Source: Candolleomyces eurysporus
Lineage: Eukaryota > Basidiomycota > Agaricomycetes > Agaricales > Psathyrellaceae
Assembly: GCA_027579435.1 (NCBI GenBank)
Contig: JANBPK010000708.1
Location: 1-64,000, forward strand
DNA: 64,000 nt
Direction of reading: 5' to 3'
The notes under the pieces were generated by a model. The model was given only the letters and a program-made list of their open reading frames with translations, did not search any database and had not been told where the DNA came from. Positions 34,815 to 47,724 of the stretch are shown here, piece after piece. The position numbers and the translations under genes are program-made. Numbering within the stretch: the stretch's first letter is position 1; every line of letters starts with the position of its first letter.

Positions 34815-37800
34815 ATGGCCAAACAGGATGATACCAAGTGGAAGAAGGTCGTTCCTGGAGACTCGAAACCTCCGTTCTATGTCTTCGATGGGACCATCCA
34901 GAAATCGGAGCAGGACGACAGAGACTACAGACTCATCCGTCTCGAAAACGGGCTCCATGCAATGCTGATTCACGATACCACCGCAGACAAGGCTGCAGCC
35001 AGCCTCGACGTCGCGGTGGGCCACTTGTATGACCCGGTGGGTACTCATTCGAGACTCTTTGGCGCTGCCAGCTCATAAGCCTCGCTGGCTGCCTTTAGCC
35101 TGATATGCCTGGGTTGGCTCATTTCTGCGAACACTTGTTGTTCATGGTATGTCTTCTCCGCCCAGTCTTCTTCGGGTCAGGTACTGAAGTCNGCACAGGG
35201 TACCGAGCAGTTCCCGAAGGAGAACGAATACTCCGAAGTGCGTAGAATTGCGAGGGTCAGGGCCGGCTCTTTACTAACCAACTTCCAGTACCTCTCCAAG
35301 AATAATGGAAACTCCAATGCGTACACCTCAACCACGAATACCAACTATTACTTCAACGTTGCAACCCCTGCCCTTGCTGGCGCTCTGGAACGATTCGCAG
35401 GCTTCTTCCATTCTCCGCTCTTCTCTCCGAGCTGCACGTCGCGTGAATTGAACGCGGTCGATTCAGAGCACAAGAAAAACCACCAGATGGACATGTGGCG
35501 CATCTTCCAGCTGAACAAACATCTCAGTAAACCTGGGCATGTCTGGTCCAAGTTTGGAAGCGGAAATCGAGATAGCTTGACCAAGGCTGCCAGGGACCTC
35601 AAGGCAAATGGGAAACTTGTGGAAAACAAGCCATCCCGTCCGGTCAGCCTTCAGCCAACNCCGACCCCGTCGAGNATTCCGTCTCCTGCCCCATCCACTT
35701 CATCTGCTGTCAGCGATACAGACGCCGATGGTGGTGCAGTTGGTAGGGAGACGAGGCGTCGATTGGTAGAATGGTGGTCCAAGGAATACTGNGCCAGNCG
35801 GATGAGTCTTTGCATCATCGGTAAAGGTGAGTTGTATANTCCCCTGNNTATTNTCAATTTCCCGTTCTAAATTTCATGATAGAATCGCTTGACGAACTCT
35901 CATCTCTGGCCTCTTCNCTCTTTTCTCCAATTCNCAATAGGGGAGTGGACCCTCTGCCAACGATCAATGATCACCCATTCGGTGTTGATGAGAAAGGTGT
36001 ACGTCGCTTTCATCGTTTCCCGTCTGGTACATTCCCTCATATAATGCTAGACTCTGGTTTCGGTTCAAACCGTCATGGGCTTCCACGCCTTGGAGATCTC
36101 ATTCCCCCTCGAATATCAGCCACCTAACTATCGTTATAAGCCTGCGGGCTTTTTGGCTCACTTNGTGGGTCACGAAGGCCCTGGTTCCCTTCATTCTTAC
36201 TTGAAGAGCAANCACTGGATTACCTCATTGAGTTCTGGACCTCAGAACCTTGCCAGAGGCTTCGCCATGTTCAAGGTTACNATNCACTTGACCGAGGATG
36301 GCTTCAGTAAGTGTTCATCGCTAATTCACTCAAGTCTCAACTCAACCATCNTGTCAGAGAACTATAGAAACGTTATTCTTGCTGCCTTCCACTATATTTC
36401 CCTCCTTCGCTCGTCTCAATTCGAATCTTTCCACCAGCACGAAAGAGTGCTGCTGTCCACCTTACGATTCAGGTTCTCTGAGAAGAAACGCCCTGACGAT
36501 TACGCGACTTGGGTCTCAGAACATCTGACCTGGCCCCTTCCTCCCGAGCTTTTGATCGCCGGTCCTCAATTGACATGGGAGTGGGGCAACGAAGGCTTGG
36601 AAGAGAAGACGATCCGGTCGTATCTCGAGTCGTTCCGCGTCAACGGAGGGAGAGTGGTTCTAATGGCAAAGAAAGAAGATCACGAGCGGGTCAATCCAGG
36701 TGAAGGATGGCAGACTGAGCCATGGTATGGCACTCAGTACAAAGTAGAGAGGTGGGATCAAGAGTTCATCGAGAAGGTCCGTTTCGTTCATTTTCAGTAT
36801 TTTGCCATCCCTCACNAAAGACTNTTTAGGCTGATGGCTCCAACCCGTTGNCGGAGCTTTTCCTTCCGGCGCCCAACGAATTTGTGCCTTCTAATCTCGA
36901 GGTNGAAAAACGAGAAGTGAAAGAGGTTAGTATCCGGCTTCCCCACTCGACACCACTAGTGACCTAACGATTTCATAGATTCTCAAACGTCCTCATCTCA
37001 TCCGGCAAACACCNCTCTCGACTCTCTGGCACAAAAAAGATGATAGATTCTGGGTGCCCAAAGCGGTTGTCATGATCGATATCCGAAGGTCTGTNCAGTC
37101 GATTAGTTCGTNACTTCCGATACTCACNTCTGNTATAGTCCTTCGCCGAACAAGTCTGCTCGTAATTCGGTACTCACTCGGTATGCCTCGACACCCTTTT
37201 CTAGGACCACNNTCCTCTAACTGTTGAGTCTACAGTCTTTATAGCGATCTGGTCATCGACTCCCTTACCGAATTCTCCTATGATGCTGATTTGGCGGGTC
37301 TTTCCTATAAACTCTTCTCTCACAGTACCGGGCTGTATATCACGATGAACGGATACAACGACAGGATGTCTGTCCTCGTGAAAGACATCCTCGACAGGGT
37401 AAAGAACCTCACCGTCGATGAGCAGCGCCTCGCGGCGCTTAAAGAGCAGGTACACATACACAATCAGCCCAGCATTCATTGTCCTTGCTGACCGCACATT
37501 GATCCGCAGGCTCAACGAGAATGGCGAAACTTCTTCCTTGGCCAATCCTACGCCATGTCCGACTACTATGCTCGGACTATTATGACGGAAACGCAATGGA
37601 CCTACGAGGAGAAACTCAAAGAGCTCCCATCCGTGACCGGAGAAGACATTCGAAGCTATATCAAGGAATTCCTCAGTGGAGTGAACCTGAGAATGGTCGT
37701 TGGCGGTAACATTTACAAGGATGTGAGATTTTCTCTCATCTCCCGCAATTCCGATCCATCTTTGTTAACAAGTCTGTCTTTTAGGAAGCCATCAAGATCG

Positions 37801-38919
37801 CGGAAATTGCTGAAGAAAGGTTACATCCCGTGGAGTCGACGAAGGACCTGACAGACACGGCGATGTTGCTGCCAGAAGGTATGTAAACGGTCATTCTCGT
37901 CTCGAATCTGCTAACATTTGTTGNAGGTTCAGACACCATCTGGGCAGGCCCCATTGTCAACCCGAATCAAGCAAACTCTGCTCTCACATACTACGTGCAC
38001 TTTGGTCCTGTCGCTGACCAGCGCCTACGCGTTATCGGGTCCCTTTTGGTCCAGATCATCTCAGAGCCCGCATTCAACGTGCTCAGGACAAGGGAGCAGC
38101 TGGGCTACATCGTCTCCTGCACGTCTTGGACGCTTCCTGGATCAAGCCAGAAGGGAATGCGGATTATCGTGCAGAGCGAGAAGATGCCATCGTATTTGGA
38201 AGAGCGTGTGGAGGCCTTCATCGATGAGATGAAGGAAAAGATTACGACTATGACTGATGNAGNGTTCCAAGAACAGAAGGATAGTCTTAAGCGCAAGTGG
38301 CTGGAAGCAGACAAAAATCTCCAGGACGAAGTCGCGNGATTCGTTGCGCATGTCAATTCTGGCCATTGGGATTTCCTTCGAAGTGAGCCTTCTTTCGTAC
38401 CTTGGACGCAACCTATTACTNACCGCTCTCCCTTTAGACGAGAACGACGCGAAACTCCTCGANACCGTGACAAAGGATGAGATGCAGTCTCTCTTCCTCA
38501 CCCGGGTCCATCCATCGTCCCCATCTCGCAGCAAACTGTCTGTNCATATGATCTCTCAGAAGGCACGACCCAAGCGAGTCAGCGCGGAAGCCACCGCGGC
38601 GTTCGAAGCTGCGGCATCCGAGCAATTCCCGTTGGTAGACCCCAAAGCTTGGAAAGCGGAACTTGAAGCAACCCCTCTGCTTCAAGATTTCACGGCTTAT
38701 TGGAAGGGTAAATTAGGCGAGGATGAAAGAGCCCAAGCCCTTTTGAAGACAGTACCCAGCCTCGTTGAACAGTATCCCTTGGAAGGAGAGCGCCAACACT
38801 TCTCGAAGCAGGGAGCAACGTATATCCAAGATATCAAACAGTTCAAGCAAGGCTTGCAACCGTCCGCTGATCCAGGCCCATTTGTAGAATGGAACGACTT
38901 GCCTGTTGCACGATTCTAA
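34686..38919 (+). CDS. Insulysin-type M16 zinc metalloprotease (IDE/Ste23 family)
   Basis: Degrades short peptides inside a closed chamber; yeast Ste23 matures a-factor. The inverted zinc motif is in GLAHFCEHLLFMGTEQFP (HFCEH, exon near 35097-35145), with the downstream Glu in ELNAVDSEHKKNHQMD. NGNSNAYTSTTNTNYYFNV is the family's conserved exon. Later modules include FRRFHRFPSG-like, DYATWVSEHLTWPLPPELLI, ISEPAFNVLRTREQLGYIV (the C-terminal RxxxQLGY substrate clamp), SQKGMRIIVQSEK and DEMQSLFLTRVHPSSPSRSKLS. Stop is at 38919. Two in-frame ATGs: 34815 gives MAKQDDTKWKKV; 34686 adds MLRSLVCNRQLRAW...RPFSSS, a typical mitochondrial presequence. A Pro/Ser insertion (about 35630-35710) interrupts the N-terminal half. 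Many Ns, several replacing bases. Confidence 0.94.
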
Positions 38920-39104
38920 TGCTTCTAATAACTTGCCAATCTGTAAATGGCTTCCTGTAATTTTACTATTAAAACATGATGTTAGAGAGACACAATACAG
39001 AATGTGTGGTACAGACGATAGGCTACAGTGAGCAGCGACAAAGCGATGGCAGAAAGCATAGGGCAGATATGACGATGTGTTGTGATGTCCTTGATAACCA
39101 GAAA

Positions 39105-39632
39105 CTAGAGCCCCCAGAGTGTGATTAAGGCATAAAGCTTTCGTATTCGAAAGCTACTTCCGACGAGCTCCTCCTCCGCCTGCCTTATATCCAGCATTCG
39201 GGTGGGTGGGAGGTGTGAAATCTTTGGCTCGTCGGAAAAGGAGTACGTGGGGCTCGGGCGCTGGGAGAGACTCAGGCGAATGGACATAAGAGCGGTACTT
39301 GGACACCTACCATGGACCTCGTAGTGCTCCCAGCCCAAGCTCTGTGTGATCCCGATTCCGCGCCATTCCTGTTCAGATAGCAGACGGAGAACACCAGCTT
39401 CTTCTGGACTGAAGTAGTCTTTGGGAATCATCTTCAAGAGCTGCTTGGGGAGGATTACATGTCGATATTCGTAAAAATCGTCAGAGTATCGGTCCGAGTA
39501 GTGGATCCTAACGACTTTTGAGATGCTGACTCGCGAGAAGNAGTGTACACGGCCTTACTTCTCGATGTATTCTTCGAGCTTGCGCGCCATTTCCTTCTGC
39601 TGGGCAGCAGATTGGGCTTGGGTGGTCGCCAT
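39105..39632 (-). CDS. CKS1: CKS1/suc1 cyclin-dependent kinase regulatory subunit
   Basis: Small phospho-adaptor of Cdk1 that docks multisite-phosphorylated substrates. ATG at 39632: [20 protein letters not shown], then an intron after EEYIE. The next exon reads [20 protein letters not shown] and [21 protein letters not shown], then [20 protein letters not shown] and LGWEHYEVH. After another intron come [10 protein letters not shown] and [12 protein letters not shown]. [15 protein letters not shown] and [14 protein letters not shown] are the CKS signatures, including the phosphate-pocket Arg and the HxPEPH hinge region across the last intron. It ends [11 protein letters not shown] at 39105, slightly longer than yeast Cks1. 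The N at 39541 is intronic. It shares a 188-bp promoter with HFM1. Confidence 0.95.
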
Positions 39633-39713
39633 GGATGTCTACGAAGCAGGGGGATCGTCGATTGGGGGGGTAAAGAGGAAAACAAAGCTTTGCAGTTGAA
39701 AGGCCCGGCCTCG

Positions 39714-39781
39714 ACGCGTGTGTGACATTTATCACAGCAGTCACGTGCTATCAACGCGTTACGCGTTCGCNCGTCACGCGT
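39714..39781. promoter_or_regulatory. Cluster of four ACGCGT (MCB-type) boxes between CKS1 and HFM1
   Basis: ACGCGT occurs at 39714-39719, 39754-39759, 39761-39766 and 39776-39781, with a CACGTG at 39742-39747. The 68-bp cluster is centred in the 188-bp gap between the two divergent start codons. ACGCGT is the MBF/DSC1 binding core that drives G1/S and premeiotic transcription in yeasts. CKS1 (cell cycle) and HFM1 (meiosis) fit such control. Confidence 0.6.
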
Positions 39782-39820
39782 CACGNTTCNGGGAGTCCTT
39801 GTCCTCTTCTCNTCTGTATT

Positions 39821-42800
39821 ATGGCTTTTCGAAGGCCGGCGAACTGGAGCAACAGACCGAGCGTTGCTCAAGCTCGTAGCTATTTTGCCCNGCAGAAAGC
39901 TGCTCTGTCGCCGCCGTNCAACGATGACTATTNTTATGACCCAATCGAAGAGGAAATCGGTGATTATATGCGCCTCAGGAAACTCGACCTTTGCGGTCTT
40001 CATCTAACGTTGATAATCCGAAGATGAATATGCTGTGTCAAATGAATATGCCGANGGGCAGGACTACTACTCTGGNCAACCTGCCGAGAATTTTTGCGAC
40101 GCCTTTGNTCAAGATGAACAGTTCCAAAGTGACCAAGGTGGTTATGGAGAANNAGATGATGCATTTTANCCTGAAGAGGCGGCCTATCCTATCTCAGACT
40201 CCAGCTACAACAACTCTATCGGTAATTACTATGCTCACGTTCGAAAGACACGACTGCCTCATCGACTTCGCAGCAATGCATCCGCCCGTCCGTCAATCTC
40301 AGATGCATTCTTCGCAGTACTCGGCAAATTCTTCGTTCTCAAAAAACGCTACCTTTGGAGTCTCGAATCAGNCATTTCAGCCAAATGGTCGAAAAGGGAT
40401 TGCATTGAAACCNGTCTCCCTTCTCCGTTCGTCGCNAGCCTNCATTAGCAGTCGACTTTCTGATAAGCTTTTCAGCTGATATATATCGCGGAGTATTCAA
40501 AAATTTCGGCGTATTTAACGCCGTTCAGTCGGCTTGTTTCGACGATGTAAGTGTCCTGTCTCAGCTNCGCCGACANCACTCTCACCTNCGTAATAAAGAT
40601 AATGAAGACAAANGGGAATCTGGTAAGATTATGAGTGTGTTCTTCTAAATCCANAGTGCTGAAAGCAGTAGGTTATAAGCGGTATAGACCCGGGCTATAT
40701 GGCCGTGATTTGAACCCGAANCTCATTGCCGTNCNTCATAGCTCCGACTGGGAGTGGTAAGACAGTGTTGTTCGAACTCGCAATGCTTCGCACGCAAATG
40801 CAAGGTTCGGGCAAAGACGCCAAATGCGTCTATATAGCCCCTACCAAGGTNGCGTATCCNCTCTCACGATTTCCCGTGTCTACACCAACGAGCTTTTGAT
40901 TTTAAAGGCCCTTTGCACCGAGAAGTTTACTGAATGGNGCGCCAAGTTCGAGCACTTGGGAATGAAATGTTTCTTNCATTCCTTTCTGCGGCTTGGCTTC
41001 ATAGTTGACCTTTTTGTTAGGCTGTGAGTTGACGGGTGACACNTTCATCGGCAATCGTGGTCTTTGGACAGAAGCAAAAAATGCNTCGATAATGTTTGTC
41101 NTTCTCATGGTATGATGNAGCACGACCATAACNCATGTCTTTCTAGAGTCACTACGGTCCGGGTCGATTCTAAGAAACCCAGGGCTCCCCGCTGATTATC
41201 GTTTANAGGGAGAAAAATGGGACAGCATCACCCGTAGTTGGTAAGTANCCTGCTCGANGATCNCTCCTCCACTCCTCTNATCATGCCCAAGGAACGATCA
41301 CCAAGACATANTATCTCGTATCGGGTTGTTTCTTGTCGATGAGGTATCATNCTACGCCGCTNGANNNCNAAGTCACCTTGGCTCACCATTTTTAGGTGCA
41401 TGTTTTGGGTGAGAGTAGGGGCAATACTCTCGAGGTAGTTGTTTCGCGTATGAAAATGCGAGGCTCGGCGATTCGATTCGTNCTTGTGTCCGCGACAATT
41501 CCAAATATCGACGACGTTGCCGCCTGGATCGCCGGTAAGGATCGATCATCAGCNAAAATCTTACAGGTTCGCAATCCCCNTTGCTAAAGTATGATCAGTC
41601 TGACCCGAGGCGCAGTTTGGGGAAGAGTATCGGCCATGCAAGCTGACGAGACACGTTGTTGGCATATCGCGGCGAAAAGATTGCCATGATTTCCAGTTTG
41701 CCAAAATTCTAGACGCTAATTTATATCGTGTCATTCTGGAGCACAGTGTCGGAAAACCCATCCTCATTTTTGTATCAACGCGAAAAGGTGACTGGAGCCC
41801 TCTACATTGTTTACCTGCGCTGACGACCTTCCCCCAGGTGTCTTCTCTACCGCAGAAGTGCTCGCAAAGGCGTATAAAGAGGGGGAGAGCAAGCGAACTA
41901 AAGCACCCTGGTCTCGACCGTCACGGTACGTTCATCTCGCTATATGCTTCAATTCTTCGATACCAAACGTCCATATGATCATCGGCTGTACAACAGAATC
42001 GACGCTTCTTTCAATGATCAGAGGCTTGCAGGTAATGAAGTCATCCTCGGACTCGAGGTTGGATCGAGTGANANTGTCCTCTTTAGAGCTCGCGGCCANC
42101 GGTATTGGTGTTCACCACGCAGGNCTCGAAACCCAAGACAGGAAAACCATTGAGGGGCTATACATTCAAAAGAAGATCAGTGTGNTAGTTGCGACCTCNG
42201 TAAGTTGTAAATGNNATNNNTANGNANNCGTCTCCTNANGCACACCAGACCCTNGCAGTTGGAGTCAATCTTCGTGAGTGAAGTNGGATGACCCTATCCC
42301 GAATGCTAGGCTAACACGTCCAAGCTGCACATTTTGTCATCATCAAAGGTGTTCAGCTCTACCAAAATGGCGCATCGTCTGAATACTCTGACCTAGATAT
42401 NATGCAAATGATGGGACGCGCGGTAAGTCTTNGTCTGAGGTTTTGACGCGTGAACTNACNTTGTANTAGGGCAGACCACAATATGGTGAATACCCAGACG
42501 TTATGTNNGGCACTCTTGCTGATNAGCGNAGATACCGAGGGANTCGCCGTGATTATGTGCGAGCAAGAGCTTGTGGCCAAGTATCAAGCACTCTCACAAG
42601 GATCGAAAGTGCTGGAGAGCTGTCTTCACCATAACCTTTCTGAGCACGTCAACTCTGAAATAGGCATGGGTACGATCACAGATATAGAATCGGCCAAATG
42701 CTGGCTTCGCGATTCGTTTCTGTACCAGCGACTTCGCAAGAACCCCAACTACTATGCGATTGGAGATGACCAGCGATCAGCGCACTGGCAGGACCGCATG

Positions 42801-45800
42801 GACGACATTGTATTGGCAAACATCACGAAGCTGCAAGATCACGACCTGGTGAAGGAGTGCGGCGATAGCACCAGGAAGACGTTGGTCACAACTGAATACG
42901 GGGAAATCATGAGTAAAGTACATGGGCCGTTGTCGCATCTTCTCGAACCCAAGACTAATTCGTTGTTAATAGTTTTACATCCGCCAAGCAACGGTATCCT
43001 TTTTCGCAATCCTCTCTCCTGGTGATGAGGCTATTCTGACCAAGCGGCGACAGATGATTGAATTTCTATCCGCCCAGAAGAATGCAAGTGTTCGAGATTT
43101 GGTACGGTTTAACGCCGGATACACCAGACTGCGTGGATTGACAGGAGGATCGATAGCTGGAATTAATTTGCAGGAGCGAGGAGTACGATCTAACTAAAGA
43201 CTTTCGCTCATCAATCTGAAGACCGTCCACATTTGCCCAGGTTCTCGGAGAATAAAATTCGACAGTCAGAGAAAAAGGTGAGATGACAATCTTACTCCAG
43301 ACGGCTTGTACCTCCTCACTCCGATCATATGCGTAGATTTGCAACGAACTTCGAAAACACCCGGAAATGAGGTTTGCAATCAAGAAAGTCGAGAACACCG
43401 CCGACAAGGTTTTTGTCCTCATCCAGGTAGGAAACAACCGCCAGAGTGCCCATCGAGAGCTCACGTCGATCATTGCAGGCTGTACTCAGTGGAATATCTT
43501 TGAATGCACCTGAGTATAAAGGCCCTGACTGCCAGTTATACTTGGAAGCATTTTCGATTTTTCGTCACGTAAATCGGTTGGCCAGAGGTACCGTTCTGTC
43601 GCCACTCTCAACCAATGACGACTTTTGACCCGGATCACCAGCCATCGTGGAGATAGGAATTGTTAGAAGGGATGGAAAGCAAATTAAGCATGGGCTTGAG
43701 CTGTAAGCTGCCGTCATATGCAACATGGAACCATAGCTAAAATTACTGCGATGCAGAGTTCGATGCTCGGCCGCCAAAGCATGGGAGGATAGGCCTGTCG
43801 TCCTTCGACAGATCGACAACCTTGGCGAAAAATCGTGAGTTCTCATCTGAAGACACCTGACTCCGTCTCTCATGTAGTCTTTCCTACTCAGGATCAAGAT
43901 ACTGGCTGAAAATGGCGTCACTACCCTGGACGGATTGCGATCGCAAAATCCCCTTCGCATTGATGCTGTGAGCCACTCCTCGATAGTCACATCTCCCGTT
44001 GCTCACGGCCCGCAGCTGCTACAACGAAAACTTGGATTTGGTCATGATATAATTGCTTTAGCCAGTGCAATGCCTCGCTATCACTTGGAGGTCGAAGAAA
44101 CTGGTGTTTATGAGAGCAAAGAGAAGGGCGTCGAGGTTGAAATTGCAATAACCTGCGGATTGGTCAACACAGGGCAGGAAGGGAGCAAGCCCAAAGACAA
44201 GAAAGTGTCCAAGAAGGTCTTCGATATGACGTCCGTGCTGACAATCTCGTCGGACTACGAGTTGATCGACTTTCGTCGCACATCGTAGGTGGNCACGGAT
44301 TTTTTTCATCTTATCCTGACGGGCTTTGTCTAGCAACAAGGCGTTGAAAACTACCAAAGTTTTTAACGTTTCTGCNCATCTTACCAAGCCGAGTCAAAGC
44401 ATCATTGTGATAGTTTCTCCAGTGCGTATNAGCTTTCCTTGTATAGTAGGCAGAATCTAACCGGATGGATGCAGGAAANCGTCGCGGGTTGTACAGTTCA
44501 GGTGGACTANAAGCCCAAGATTCCGNTGTCTCTTTTCCCCGTCCCTCAGACGCGTCCCCCAACGTCAATCGTACTTACCACTTGCCACCTANCTCTATAT
44601 TGNGGACTAACACGACGAATTCTGTCTCAGGAAATGGACCTAGAAGGACTTGAAGACGTCCCGGACTTCTGGCAGATGGGCCTNAGCGAGGGTAGCGACG
44701 ATAAGATCAAAGCAGAACCTNGGCTCNCCGAACCNNTTGGTNAGTGAAAACTAAGAGGTCGCATGATGGGTCGTACTGACTACGCATCNCGCCTCTCAGC
44801 TGCACTTGAAGCTCATAAAAGCAGAAAGCAAGATTNTGGCATGGTCCAGCCTCGAAAACTTCCNAACGGGAATTACGAGTGCAANCATCCTTGCAACGAC
44901 AAGGAAAAATGCCGGCACTATTGGTAGGAGAGAAAGCACTTGTTAACGTCTGTACATNGTCTAACCCTTGTTAGCTGCAAGCACGGTCTTCCGGCCCCAC
45001 CCGTCCACCATAAGAAGNCCAAGGAGAAGGAGCAGAAGCCGACTATTTCTGACAACCTGATGAAGCAGCCCAGAGAGAAGAAAANTGGCTCTAGTGTTCA
45101 ACGGCTACACAAGAAACCCTTAGCAAGCGACGACAAGAAGCTGAACGACCTTCAAAAGCATCATGACAATGCTAGTGTCTCCAAGAGCCTCAGTCTCCCC
45201 ACTGGTCAGCGGTTGAAACTGGAATCTGCGATAACTGTACCGAAGGCGGCTTCNAAGAAGCCCAAGCAACAAGCTAGCTACGAATTGTCCTTTGCCGACC
45301 TTGGCGAGTCTCCTATGCTAAGCTCTGGGTTATCGCTGGACGACGTGGAACTCGACTGCGATGACGATGAACCTCCAGAAAGTNTTGCTNAATATCTGGT
45401 TTCGGAGAAGCAAAGGAAGTTGGCGCCGACACACAAACCAAAGGCGACGCTTAAGCGGAACGCCTCAATTATTTCTCTGGGCACTGACGATGAGGAGGAT
45501 GCACGGCCTTCAGTCACCAAGAAANCAAGGAAAGAGCCTTCTTCATCGGTGACTTGGGTNGAGGATCAGCGAGATGAAGCACCTCTCTTCATCCCTACTA
45601 GCCCNGGAGACTACACTGTCAACGAGGCCCAAGCCCCGAGTTCGCCCACCCTGATGGATGATATCGAGAAATTTTTAGGGTTCGACGACNGNGACTTGAC
45701 TGCTGCGGAAGTAGAAGAGCCACCGACCTACTGGAAGACTACAANAGGCGANGTTCCTGAGCACCGCGAAGCCTCTCTGGAAATAGGCAATACCAATCAG

Positions 45801-45917
45801 GATACTACTGGTCCGGCTGAAGATGGGAACGAAGTGACGGACGACTTCTATGATTTCTTGGATGACCTTGGAGCGTGGCTCGACAACCAGGTCGGAGAGT
45901 CAGGAGAAGTGGTCTAG
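39821..45917 (+). CDS. HFM1: Meiotic Ski2/Brr2-like DNA helicase HFM1/MER3
   Basis: ATP-dependent 3'-5' helicase promoting interfering crossovers in meiosis. The ATG at 39821 starts a poorly conserved N-terminus (MAFRRPANWSNRPSVAQARS). The DEAD-like core follows: FGVFNAVQSACFDDV-type segment (about 40500), Walker A APTGSGKTVLFELAML (about 40740), DEVHVLGESRGNTLEVVVSR split by an intron, VLVSATIPNIDDVAAWIAG (motif III SAT), PILIFVSTRKG (motif IV) and GIGVHHAGLE (motif V region). The winged-helix and Sec63 domains include ESCLHHNLSEHVNSEIGMGT, FLYQRLRKNPNYYAIG and NTADKVFVLIQ. The C-terminus has the HFM1 Cys/His module (CxHPCNDKEKCRHxWCKHG, about 44880-44995) and a charged disordered tail to TAG at 45917. 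This is the N-densest gene here; exon joins near 40600-42500 are uncertain, so intactness cannot be shown. Confidence 0.85.
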
Positions 45918-46011
45918 TGTGTATTCTCTATTAGATCCCTGCTATGTTACTTGTGAATTACACCAAAAAGATAAGTGGATGCGGTGTATATGTGCAATTA
46001 CTACATACTAC

Positions 46012-47475
46012 TTACAATTCGGAAGGATCGGTGAATACGCGAAGGGCGTCACGGAACCGCTCATCCCAGACAACAGGTGTGGAAGGCTTAATGAGATTCC
46101 AGCCATTCACATCGTTACGCCACTTGAGCTCCTTTTTCATCCGTTCTGCTCTGAGCTCGACTTCGGTCGGAGGGGGGTTTTGGAGTTCGTCCTTTGTAGG
46201 CTCTCTTGTACCACGGAAAAGGGCCCGAGCAGTAGCGAGTCGCTCAGGGAGCTTGTCGTAGAACTCTTTGCGCGACTTTTCGGCTTCTTCAGGGATCTTG
46301 GAGAGAGAGCTCTTGTAGAGCCTCTCTTTGTCCAAATCNAAGTCTAGATCCCCCAGGTCCTGTTTCGCTGCCGATTGAGAGATGCCACCTTCATCAGAGG
46401 GTTCTGCGAACTCTGAAGAGACTGCGGACGGGACATTGATCGGTCTGGTTTGGTTCATGACCAGACGGTANGCAGCTTCCGACCCGGATTGTACCCAGTG
46501 CCGTTGATTGAACCANTCCCAAATCATAAGAGGGATTTGAGTGAAACCGATTCTGTTGCTAAACGGTACGAACAAAATGGGGGGTTGCTGAGGAATGGAT
46601 TGGGGAGCGGGAGTGGATCCAGATACTGATGGGGGTGCCTGGTGTTGGGAGAGAGACTGGGAAGAGAGGGAAAAGACAGGGGAATAGGAAGGAGCTCCAG
46701 AAGGGGGTGGTGCATCTTCGTCGACCTCGTCGAAGTGTTGGTCTTCATCAAAAGTACGAGACAGCTCCTCTTCCTGGTCCACTTTCTCCAGTCCATTCGA
46801 CCAGCCGTTTTTCAACCCTGCCATATACTCCTTGAACGTCTGCCGACCGACAAGCACAATGCCACCTTCGAGTTCTCGGCGGTATCTTTCTGAGGGTGGC
46901 TTGTACGTTGGGACTGTTTTCTTGATTTCCGGTTCCTCATCTATGCCATTTTCTAGACGTCTACGGACGCGGACGTCCTCGGCAACGCGCTTGCTAAGGT
47001 CGCCCAACCGCCTTCCGCTGACCATGTCAAAGTCGACCGCAGCAGCGACAAGAACAGGCTGCATAAAGTATATTAGTCAGAGATAGAGGATTATAAGAGC
47101 ACAAATGCAACACCATACCTTGACATACTTCCGGAAGTACTTTATAGCCTGCTGGTATTCTTCATCCCCGGGCCATTTGCTTCCGTACACGACCACTTGT
47201 CGCGGGAGGTCTAGCGGATGGAGGGGTTCCTCAGCAAGATGTTGGACCTTTTCAATGTACTCTTGGCGAATCCTTCTACACTCCCTGCGGTCGTATACCC
47301 CGTAGCCAATCACAGTGGAAGTAACGGAGAGAAAAATGAGCCAGTTCCGGGACGGGAGCTTGGGCCTCTTGTCGAGCCACGACGGTGGAATACCCGTATA
47401 CCGTAGAACCGTTTTCATGCCCGACATTCGAGGCGGTGGGGGCTTGAGCGAAGGCTCAGCATTTTGGGCGTCCAT
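46012..47475 (-). CDS. TIM54: Mitochondrial inner-membrane translocase subunit TIM54
   Basis: Component of the TIM22 carrier translocase. The ATG at 47475 (MDAQNAEPSLKPPPPRMSGM) leads to KTVLRYTGIPPSWLDKRPKL and PSRNWLIFLSVTSTVIGYGV, the single transmembrane span, then YDRRECRRIRQEYIEKVQHL and PRQVVVYGSKWPGDEEYQQA, all TIM54 hallmarks. After an intron at about 47060-47117: PVLVAAAVDFDMVSGRRLGD, LEGGIVLVGRQTFKEYMAGL, an acidic Pro/Ser linker, then PILFVPFSNRIGFTQIPLMI. The final part includes EEAEKSRKEFYDKLPERLAT and DVNGWNLIKPSTPVVWDERF, ending RVFTDPSEL (TAA at 46012). An ATG at 47520 would add 15 residues; 47475 matches the family better. The 3' end is only 95 bp from that of the convergent HFM1. 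Ns at 46339, 46471 and 46516. Confidence 0.94.
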
Positions 47476-47724
47476 GCGGCCAGGAGTGGAACGTCGACAA
47501 CGGACAGCTAGCACACCCAAAATAGTATCCGGTGTTTATCACTGTTTTGACCTCTGACGCGATACGAGGACCCGAGAACTGACAAGACCTGAGCGGTTTT
47601 CGTGCGTATTTACGACANAAGGGAAAAAAAAGNAAACATATGGTATTGGTTCATNNTGTACATGGAGNAATGAATGAAGAGTCCGTCTTTTATGCTATGG
47701 TTCGGANTAGCCCCTTGTATCTAA

